From assembly GCA_965227905.1 (NCBI GenBank), contig OZ245780.1, positions 2,356,001 through 2,420,000 on the forward strand: 64,000 nt of DNA, read 5' to 3'. Made by a program: the position numbers and the translations under genes. Shown piece after piece: positions 57,973-64,000 of this stretch. The notes below the pieces were generated by a model. That model was not told the origin of the DNA. It did no database searches and saw only the letters and a program-made list of their open reading frames with translations. Numbering within the stretch: the first letter of the stretch is position 1; every line of letters begins with the position of its first letter. This DNA is from CBDDHT01 sp965227905. GTDB taxonomy: Bacteria > Pseudomonadota > Alphaproteobacteria > Rhizobiales > Methyloligellaceae.

Positions 57973-60794
57973 TGAACGCTGCAGGGCGTTCCGCATGCGC
58001 CGGCGTGACATTCACGGTATCGCTCGCGGCATTCATTGGTTTGCTCACGAACCTACCCGCCGTTCTGGCGGGCGAGGTCGTGACTGCGCGTGTCGACTGG
58101 ATGCCGGCGCTGGGCCTGAACTTCACGCTGATGCTGGATGGGCTGGGGTTCTTCTTTGCCTTCCTGATCCTTGGCATCGGGCTTCTGATCATCGCCTATG
58201 CGCGGCATTACCTCAGCCGCGACGATCATATGGGCGAGTTCTTCACCTATCTCCTGCTGTTTCAGGGCGCGATGGTGGGTATTGTCCTGAGCGACAACAT
58301 CCTGCTTTTGCTGGTATTCTGGGAGCTGACGTCGCTCTCGTCCTTTCTGCTGATCGGCTATTGGAAGCACCTTCCGGAAGGCCGGCAGGGCGCGCGCATG
58401 GCGCTGGCCGTGACCGGCCTCGGCGGGCTTGCGATGATCGGTGGAATGCTGATCCTCGGCCAGATCGTCGGCAGCTACGACCTGAGCGTGATCCTCGAAA
58501 AACGCGAAATGATCCAGGCGGACCCGCTCTACGTTCCCGCGCTGATCCTGATCCTCTTGGGCTGTTTCACCAAGTCGGCGCAGTTCCCGTTCCATTTCTG
58601 GCTGCCCCACGCGATGGCCGCGCCGACGCCGGTGTCGGCCTATCTGCATTCCGCCACCATGGTGAAGGCGGGCATCTTCCTGATGGCGCGGATGTGGCCG
58701 GTGCTGTCGGGCACGCCAGAATGGTTCGTGATCGTGACCACCGCTGGGCTGGTGACGATGGTGCTGGGGGCTCTGATCGCGCTTTTCAAGCACGACCTGA
58801 AGGCGCTTCTGGCCTTCTCGACCGTCAGCCATCTGGGCCTCATCACGATGCTTCTGGGCACTGGTACCGCGTACGGCGCGATGGCGGCTGTGTTCCACAT
58901 CCTGAACCACGCGACGTTCAAGGCTGCGCTCTTCATGTCTGCGGGCATCATCGACCACGAGGCGCATACCCGCGACATCCGCCGACTGGGCGGGTTGCGG
59001 ACGCTGATGCCCATCGTCTTCGTCATTGCAACGATTGCGGCACTGTCGATGGCCGGGATCCCGCTCCTGAACGGCTTCCTGTCGAAGGAAATGATGCTGG
59101 AGGAAGTGAACCAAACGGTGCTTTTCGGCGGCCCGTGGCTGGCTCCGGTGCTAGCGACGCTCGGCTCGCTCTTGTCCGCTGCGTATTGCTTTCGCTTCAT
59201 CGGTCACACCTTCCTCGGCCCGGTGCGGGACGACTATCCGTCGATGCCGCATGACCCGAACCCCGGCCTGTGGATGCCGCCCGCGATCCTCGTCGTTCTC
59301 GTGGTGGTGATCGGCGTCGCCCCCTTCCTGGCGGAGCCGTTCGTGAAGCTCGTGACCGTATCTGTGCTCGGTGGCGTGGCGGAGGTGCCTGAAGCCCACT
59401 TCAAGGTCTGGCACGGGCTGACGCCCGCGCTCTACATGTCGATAATCGCCGTCGTCGGCGGTCTCGCGCTGCTTCTGGTCTACAGGCCGCTTCTGTCGCT
59501 GTGGGAGACCACGCCGCGCCCCGAGGCCAAAGTCATCTTCGAGGCGATCGTGGAGGCGGCGGCGAAGGTCGCACAGCTTTTGATCCACGGCATTCACAAC
59601 GGCGCCTTCACGCGTTATGCGATGGTCGGCGTCTTGGCGATCATTGCTGCCGGATACCATGCGTGGGTGACGGGCGCCGTCGCAGATCCGACGCGTGCGC
59701 TTCAGACGGCTGGACCCGTCGCCATCGCGGGTTGGGCGATGCTGGTCGCGGCGACGGGCGGGCTGATGCTGATGCACCGGAACCGGTTCCTGGCGCTGAT
59801 CCTGATCGGCATCGTCGGGCTCATGGTTTCGTTCGGGTTCGTCTATTTCAGCGCACCGGATCTCGCGATGACGCAATTCACTGTGGAGGTCGTGACGATC
59901 ATCCTCCTCCTGCTGGCGCTGAACTTCCTTCCCAATTGGACACCGGTGGAGAGCACGGTGCTGCGCCGGCTGCGCGACGTGGGCTTGGCCGTTGCGGGCG
60001 GACTGGCCACCTTCGCCTTGGCGTATCATTACCTTCTGCGCGAGGCGGTTTCGACGCCGATTTCGGAGTACCACCTCGCCAATTCCTACGAGGGCGGCGG
60101 CGGTACCAATGTGGTCAATGTGATTCTCGTCGATTTCCGCGGCTTCGATACATATGGGGAGATCATCGTTCTCGGCATCGCGGCGCTTTTAATCTATGCG
60201 CTGACGGAAGCATTGCTCGATGGACCGGTGAGGGCGCGTCTGCTCAATCGTGTCCCCGACCAGCCGCGGTCCGGCGACATGCACCCGATGATGATGGTCG
60301 TTCTGACGCGTGTCATGATGCCGGTTGTGCTGATGGCTGGCTTCTATATCTTTCTGAGAGGTCACAACGAACCCGGCGGCGGATTCATTGCGGGCCTGAT
60401 CGTCTCCATCGCAGTCTTGATGCAGTATATGGCGAGCGGGTTCGCGTGGACGTCGGCGCGGCTCAGATACCCCTATCACGGTGTAATCGGCGCAGGAGTG
60501 CTTATCGCTGGCTTCACCGGTATCGGATCGTGGTTCGTAGCCAAACCGTTCCTGACGTCCGCATACACCTATGTCCGCATTCCGCCGTTCGACAAGTTCG
60601 AACTGGCGACGGCGGCGCTGTTTGATCTCGGCGTTTTCCTTGTCGTCGTCGGCGCGGTCATGCTGTCGCTCGAGAGCTTTTCGCGCCTCGCGTGGCGCGA
60701 GAACGTACCGAAGAGCGAATACCCGATGGACATCGATCCCTCTCGAGAGGACGCGCCGCCCGACATGGCGGCGAATACGAAGGAGGCAAGGTAA
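57915..60794 (+). CDS. mnhA: Mrp/Mnh Na+(K+)/H+ antiporter subunit A, fused to subunit B (PhaAB type)
   Basis: A 959-residue, complex I-like membrane protein. Conserved elements are FWELTSLSSFLLIGYW, the proton-channel segment KSAQFPFHFWLPHAMAAPTP and VSAYLHSATMVKAG, and HDLKALLAFSTVSHLG. A DUF4040-like part (FSAPDLAMTQFTVEVVT) follows. The final MnhB domain has GFYIFLRGHNEPGGGFIAGL. It couples cation extrusion to proton uptake. A TTG start at 57915 gives the family N-terminus SLFFIALLPFVGALLPG, preceded by GGGGTG. The high-GC third positions differ visibly from genes to the left. It joins mnhC by TAATG. Confidence 0.94.
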   Translation: MSLFFIALLPFVGALLPGVMNAAGRSACAGVTFTVSLAAFIGLLTNLPAVLAGEVVTARVDWMPALGLNFTLMLDGLGFFFAFLILGIGLLIIAYARHYLSRDDHMGEFFTYLLLFQGAMVGIVLSDNILLLLVFWELTSLSSFLLIGYWKHLPEGRQGARMALAVTGLGGLAMIGGMLILGQIVGSYDLSVILEKREMIQADPLYVPALILILLGCFTKSAQFPFHFWLPHAMAAPTPVSAYLHSATMVKAGIFLMARMWPVLSGTPEWFVIVTTAGLVTMVLGALIALFKHDLKALLAFSTVSHLGLITMLLGTGTAYGAMAAVFHILNHATFKAALFMSAGIIDHEAHTRDIRRLGGLRTLMPIVFVIATIAALSMAGIPLLNGFLSKEMMLEEVNQTVLFGGPWLAPVLATLGSLLSAAYCFRFIGHTFLGPVRDDYPSMPHDPNPGLWMPPAILVVLVVVIGVAPFLAEPFVKLVTVSVLGGVAEVPEAHFKVWHGLTPALYMSIIAVVGGLALLLVYRPLLSLWETTPRPEAKVIFEAIVEAAAKVAQLLIHGIHNGAFTRYAMVGVLAIIAAGYHAWVTGAVADPTRALQTAGPVAIAGWAMLVAATGGLMLMHRNRFLALILIGIVGLMVSFGFVYFSAPDLAMTQFTVEVVTIILLLLALNFLPNWTPVESTVLRRLRDVGLAVAGGLATFALAYHYLLREAVSTPISEYHLANSYEGGGGTNVVNVILVDFRGFDTYGEIIVLGIAALLIYALTEALLDGPVRARLLNRVPDQPRSGDMHPMMMVVLTRVMMPVVLMAGFYIFLRGHNEPGGGFIAGLIVSIAVLMQYMASGFAWTSARLRYPYHGVIGAGVLIAGFTGIGSWFVAKPFLTSAYTYVRIPPFDKFELATAALFDLGVFLVVVGAVMLSLESFSRLAWRENVPKSEYPMDIDPSREDAPPDMAANTKEAR

Positions 60795-61144
60795 TGGAGT
60801 TCCTTGTCGCTTCCGCCATCGGCGTCATGACCACGGGCGGGATATACCTCGTCCTGAGGCTCAGGACCTTTCCGGTGATCCTCGGCATGTCGCTTCTGAC
60901 ATATGCGGTGAACGTGTTCCTGTTCGCGTCCGGCCGGCTGACCATCGGCGCATCGCCCGTTCTTCGCGATGACATGACGGCCTACACCGATCCCCTGCCG
61001 CAGGCGCTGGTGCTGACGGCCATCGTGATCTCATTCGGGATGACGGCCGTGGTTGTGATGATTGGTCTCGCAGCGTTTCTTGGGTCCGACGACGATCACG
61101 TCGACGATCAGCCGGCTCCGAGCGAAGCGGAGGATCGGCCGTGA
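60794..61144 (+). CDS. mnhC: Mrp/Mnh antiporter subunit C
   Basis: A 116-residue NuoK-like subunit with three membrane helices: SAIGVMTTGGIYLVLR, VILGMSLLTYAVNVFLF and LVLTAIVISFGMTAVVV. The NuoK-type core DPLPQALVLTAIVI is intact. The ATG at 60794 shares a base with the mnhA stop and follows an AGGAGG site. The C-terminus overlaps the GTG of mnhD by four bases. Confidence 0.95.
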   Translation: MEFLVASAIGVMTTGGIYLVLRLRTFPVILGMSLLTYAVNVFLFASGRLTIGASPVLRDDMTAYTDPLPQALVLTAIVISFGMTAVVVMIGLAAFLGSDDDHVDDQPAPSEAEDRP

Positions 61145-62682
61145 ATCACTGGATCATCGCGCCGATCATTCTCCCTGCGCTGCTTGCACCGCTCATCGTG
61201 CTGGCCGCTCGGCATCACATTGGAATACAGCGCGTTTTCTCCGTGACCGGCGTCTTGGTTCTTATCAGTTTGGCGGCCGGGCTGACCTGGCAGGTCTCTG
61301 ACGGCTCTGTCATCTACTACCGCCTCGGCGACTGGGCGGCGCCTTTCGGCATTGTCTTAGTGGGTGACAGGCTGGCGACATTGATGGTTTTGCTGACCTC
61401 GGTGCTGGCGCTGTTCGTTCTACTGTATGCGATAGGATCGGGCTGGGACGATCGTGGGCGGCATTTTCATGCGCTCTTCCAGTTCCAGCTCATGGGCATC
61501 CTCGGCGCGTTCCTGACGGGAGACTTGTTCAACCTGTTCGTCTTCTTCGAGGTTCTGCTGATCGCTTCCTATGGACTGATGATCCATGCCGGCGGCGACG
61601 CGCGGCTACGCGCAGGCGTGCAGTACGTGCTGTTCAACCTGATCGGCTCGACCCTGTTCCTATTCGCCCTCGGCTCGATCTATGCGGAGACCGGGACGCT
61701 CAACATGGCCGATCTGGCGAAACGCGTGGCGCTGATCGAGCCGGAAGAGACGGTGGGCATACGGGTTGCCGCGGTGCTTCTTCTGCTGGTCTTCGCCATC
61801 AAGGCTGCGGTGGCGCCGCTCCATTTCTGGCTGCCATCGAGCTATGCTGAGGCGCCCGCGCCGGTCGCCGCGCTGTTCGCGATCATGACCAAGGTGGGCG
61901 CCTACGCGATCATCCGAGTCTACACCATGATCTTCCCGCCCGACCTCGAGGTCACCACCGGCTTGCACGATCTCTGGCTGCAGCCTGCCGCACTGGTCTC
62001 GCTCGCGATCGGCATGATCGGCGTGCTGGCGGCGCGGAAGCTGGACCGGCTTGTGGCCTTTTCCATCGTGGGCTCGATGGGGATGGTCATGGTGGCGCTT
62101 TCCTTCTTCAACCCGGCGGGGATTGCGGCGGCGCTCTATTACATCGTGCACTCGACGTTTGCGGGCGCGGTGCTGTTCCTGATTTCCGATCTCGTCCGAA
62201 CAGGGCGGGGGAATGTCCACCTCACCTCACAGCCGCCGATGGCGGGCACGGCTCTCACGGCGGGCATGTTCTTCTTGGGCGCCATCGGCATGGCAGGCCT
62301 GCCGCCCTTGTCTGGGTTTCTCGGCAAGCTTCTGGTGCTGGAGGCCGCGTTCGACTCGGAGCTGGTGGTCTGGGTCTGGGCCATCATTCTGTCGTCGAGC
62401 CTGATCAGTATCGTCGGCTTCGCTCGCGCGGGCGGCGTCCTGTTCTGGAAGGCGCACAGCATTGAGGCCGCCGAATCGGAAGAAGAACCGAGACGCCCAA
62501 CCACGCTGGCCTACGCCGCTGTCGGAGGGTTGTTCGTGTTTCTGATCGCGCACACCGTCTTCGCCGGACAGGTGCATCGCTATACCACGGCGATCGCCGC
62601 CGAACTCTTCGCCCCGGACGCCTATATCTCGACCGTGCTTGACACGCCGGGCAAGCTCGGCGCGCCGAAGGAGGGCTACTGA
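61141..62682 (+). CDS. mnhD: Mrp/Mnh antiporter subunit D
   Basis: A 513-residue NuoM/NuoN-like proton channel with about fourteen membrane helices. Landmarks are FNLFVFFEVLLIASYGLM, which carries the conserved charged Glu; the Lys region FAIKAAVAPLHFWLPSSYAEAPAP; and RKLDRLVAFSIVGSMGM. The GTG start at 61141 overlaps the mnhC stop as GTGA. It works with subunit A as the second ion-translocating unit of the complex. Confidence 0.95.
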   Translation: MNHWIIAPIILPALLAPLIVLAARHHIGIQRVFSVTGVLVLISLAAGLTWQVSDGSVIYYRLGDWAAPFGIVLVGDRLATLMVLLTSVLALFVLLYAIGSGWDDRGRHFHALFQFQLMGILGAFLTGDLFNLFVFFEVLLIASYGLMIHAGGDARLRAGVQYVLFNLIGSTLFLFALGSIYAETGTLNMADLAKRVALIEPEETVGIRVAAVLLLLVFAIKAAVAPLHFWLPSSYAEAPAPVAALFAIMTKVGAYAIIRVYTMIFPPDLEVTTGLHDLWLQPAALVSLAIGMIGVLAARKLDRLVAFSIVGSMGMVMVALSFFNPAGIAAALYYIVHSTFAGAVLFLISDLVRTGRGNVHLTSQPPMAGTALTAGMFFLGAIGMAGLPPLSGFLGKLLVLEAAFDSELVVWVWAIILSSSLISIVGFARAGGVLFWKAHSIEAAESEEEPRRPTTLAYAAVGGLFVFLIAHTVFAGQVHRYTTAIAAELFAPDAYISTVLDTPGKLGAPKEGY

Positions 62683-62683
62683 C

Positions 62684-63184
62684 ATGATGCGCGCCTATCG
62701 CTGGCTGCTGCCGCACCCGCTGCTGACGCTCATCCTCGCCGTCGTCTGGATGCTGTTACAGAATGACGTGACGGCCGGTATCGTGGTGTTCGGCGTAATC
62801 CTCGGTATCATCATCCCCTGGATGACCTCGATCTGGTGGCCCGATACGCCACAGGGCTTCCGGCTGGGCAAGATGATCGGCTACAGCTTTGTCGTGATTT
62901 GGGACATTATGGTCGCGAACGTGCAGGTCGCCTGGATCGTACTCACTATCCCGAACGCCAAATTGAAACCCGCATGGATCGTCGTGCCGCTCGAACTGAT
63001 ACAGCCCGAGGCGATCACGGTGCTGGCAGGCACGATCACCCTGACGCCCGGAACCGTTTCCGCCGACCTTTCGGACGAAGGCCACAGCCTCTTGGTCCAC
63101 GTTCTGCATACGGACGACCCCGACGGCGTGCGGGACGAGATCAAGTCCCGCTATGAGCGCCGCCTATTGGAGATCTTTTCATGA
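62684..63184 (+). CDS. mnhE: Mrp/Mnh antiporter subunit E
   Basis: A 166-residue subunit with N-terminal membrane segments (PLLTLILAVVWMLLQND, IVVFGVILGIIIPWM). The motif VVIWDIMVANVQVAWIVL and the tail TITLTPGTVSADLSDEGHSLLVH complete it. ATG 62684 is used, with ATG 62687 adjacent and GGAGG upstream. It is complete and belongs with the A-C-D genes. It overlaps mnhF by ATGA. Confidence 0.94.
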   Translation: MMRAYRWLLPHPLLTLILAVVWMLLQNDVTAGIVVFGVILGIIIPWMTSIWWPDTPQGFRLGKMIGYSFVVIWDIMVANVQVAWIVLTIPNAKLKPAWIVVPLELIQPEAITVLAGTITLTPGTVSADLSDEGHSLLVHVLHTDDPDGVRDEIKSRYERRLLEIFS

Positions 63185-63468
63185 CTTTTGCTTCGGGACT
63201 GCTGGATATCGCATTGGTCGTCGCCTATATCGCCCTCGCCCTTGGCCTGCTTCTGTCGATGGTGCGGCTCGTGATGGGGCCCACATCCGGGGATCGCATC
63301 CTTGCCCTCGATACGATGGTCATCAATGTGCTCGGTCTGGTCTTGGTTCTCGGCATCCATCAGGGGGTCGCGGTCTATTTCGAAGTGTCGTTGCTCATTG
63401 CTATGCTCGGTTTCGTATCCACCGTCGCGCTTGCGCGTTTTATTCTTAGGGGAGACATCATCGAATGA
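63181..63468 (+). CDS. mnhF: Mrp/Mnh antiporter subunit F
   Basis: A 95-residue subunit of normal length with three membrane helices; MVRLVMGPTSGDRILALDTM is the conserved cytoplasmic loop. It shares only the basic family pattern with the altered F copy at 57505. Overlaps with mnhE and mnhG (both ATGA) show a translationally coupled operon. Confidence 0.94.
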   Translation: MTFASGLLDIALVVAYIALALGLLLSMVRLVMGPTSGDRILALDTMVINVLGLVLVLGIHQGVAVYFEVSLLIAMLGFVSTVALARFILRGDIIE

Positions 63469-63854
63469 CGGCCGAGCTCATCGCAACCTACGCGGCCGCT
63501 GTTTCGCTGCTCATCGGCGCCGGTTTCGTGCTTGTTGGCGCCATCGGCTTGCTGAAATTCAACGATCCGATGGCGCGTCTGCATGCGCCAACAAAAGTCG
63601 GCACACTCGGTATCGGCATGCTGCTTGTGGCGTCAATGCTGGCGGCGTTGGTGTCGGGCAAACCTTCGATCCATGAGCTTCTGATCCTGGCGTTTCTGTT
63701 CGTGACCGCGCCAGTCTCCGCGCATTTCATCGCAAAGGTCATCATTCATCAACGCGACTGCGAGACGCCGCCTTCGCCGCCACGCGACGATACTTGGTCG
63801 ACACTGAGCTCGCCAGATGCGGATCCGCGCGATCAGGCGCAGGCTTCGAAGTGA
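63465..63854 (+). CDS. mnhG: Mrp/Mnh antiporter subunit G
   Basis: A 129-residue subunit with three membrane helices. The family motif GAIGLLKFNDPMARLHAPTKVGTLG and FLFVTAPVSAHFIAKV are both visible. A polar C-terminal tail of ~30 residues (SPPRDDTWSTLSSPDADP) is longer than in short MnhG proteins. It ends the A-C-D-E-F-G operon. Confidence 0.94.
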   Translation: MTAELIATYAAAVSLLIGAGFVLVGAIGLLKFNDPMARLHAPTKVGTLGIGMLLVASMLAALVSGKPSIHELLILAFLFVTAPVSAHFIAKVIIHQRDCETPPSPPRDDTWSTLSSPDADPRDQAQASK

Positions 63855-64000
63855 AGTGCGCTCATCGCTCAGACAGAATTCTGCGTGCGTCCACTCTGTT
63901 CCAACCCATTGGCTGCTTTGCGAGCCCGGCGTCCACAATGCCGTCGCATTCGTTCGTTGCGGCTATCGTCATCGTGATCCGGAAGGCGTTCTAGCGCGGG
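63855..64000. other. Right-edge region downstream of mnhG
   Basis: No supported gene, hairpin terminator or RNA is seen in these 146 bases. Whatever follows the antiporter operon lies outside the window. Confidence 0.4.

Noticed and set aside
57764..58192. Minus-strand frame whose end reads DIVGAGYLTFGAGVQMH across the mnhF'-mnhA junction
   Set aside because: The protein-like look is limited to ~40 residues, the rest is antisense to mnhA, and no start or ribosome site is visible. It was kept only as part of the junction finding.
57815..59254. Plus-strand frame of 479 residues and minus-strand frames (58053-59114, 59151-60074) over mnhA
   Set aside because: All overlap the well-supported mnhA frame and have His/Arg/Asp/Gln-rich shadow composition typical of high-GC antisense or out-of-frame reading.

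Overview
The window reads as chromosomal DNA of an alphaproteobacterium, probably of the Hyphomicrobiales/Rhizobiales or a close relative. The evidence is the DUF992 and twin-arginine repeat (TIGR03808-type) proteins, a Rhizobium-type zinc asparaginase, a SodB starting MAFELPDLPYAYDAL, a fused PhaAB-type antiporter subunit, and dispersed palindromes of a kind common in alphaproteobacteria. GC content is moderately high and genes are tightly packed, with many ATGA overlaps. One tRNA gene is present, tRNA-Gln(TTG). No insertion sequence, integrase or CRISPR array was found.

Layout. (1) 1-13977: the 3' part of a giant RTX calcium-binding protein that runs off the left edge, followed by its type I secretion ABC transporter and a shortened membrane-fusion protein. 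The RTX gene holds two copies of a ~2.7 kb block that look identical, 5,484 bp apart. (2) 14080-18000: tRNA-Gln, two hypothetical proteins, a FIST-domain sensor protein and a cytochrome P450, the last two separated by an 88-bp near-perfect hairpin. (3) 18175-32253: a surface polysaccharide locus with WecB/TagA-type glycosyltransferase, DegT aminotransferase, an epimerase, two GT4 enzymes, a polymerase/ligase, a flippase, a Wzc-like chain-length/ATPase protein, an initiating phosphoglycosyltransferase and GDP-L-fucose synthase. (4) 32295-37189: a GYF-domain/trypsin-like membrane protein, a Ser-Lys zinc asparaginase and a DUF992 protein.

(5) 37270-45909: a minus-strand carbon-metabolism block. 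An acyl-CoA dehydrogenase-fold protein lacking the usual catalytic Glu resembles 3-sulfinopropanoyl-CoA desulfinase. Next come methylmalonyl-CoA mutase small and large subunits, MeaB, a pyroglutamyl peptidase and a Tat-exported beta-helix protein. If the first enzyme releases propanoyl-CoA, the mutase would complete its route to succinyl-CoA through propionyl-CoA carboxylase, which is not in the window. (6) 46034-56752: housekeeping and accessory genes: helix-hairpin-helix protein, HerA-like ATPase, peptidoglycan-binding protein, cNMP-binding patatin with an altered oxyanion loop, cytochrome c, SodB, glutaryl-CoA dehydrogenase, NHL-repeat protein, oligopeptidase B and MsrB. (7) 57035-63854: Mrp/Mnh cation/proton antiporter genes. 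A complete A(B)-C-D-E-F-G operon sits directly behind an extra, divergent E and a 3'-altered F, which suggests a second operon type replaced by recombination.

The observations I rate highest are the desulfinase-like enzyme next to methylmalonyl-CoA mutase, the hybrid Mrp locus, the duplicated RTX block, and the GYF-trypsin fusion. All assignments come from reading the sequence and from recalled family motifs. No database search was run.
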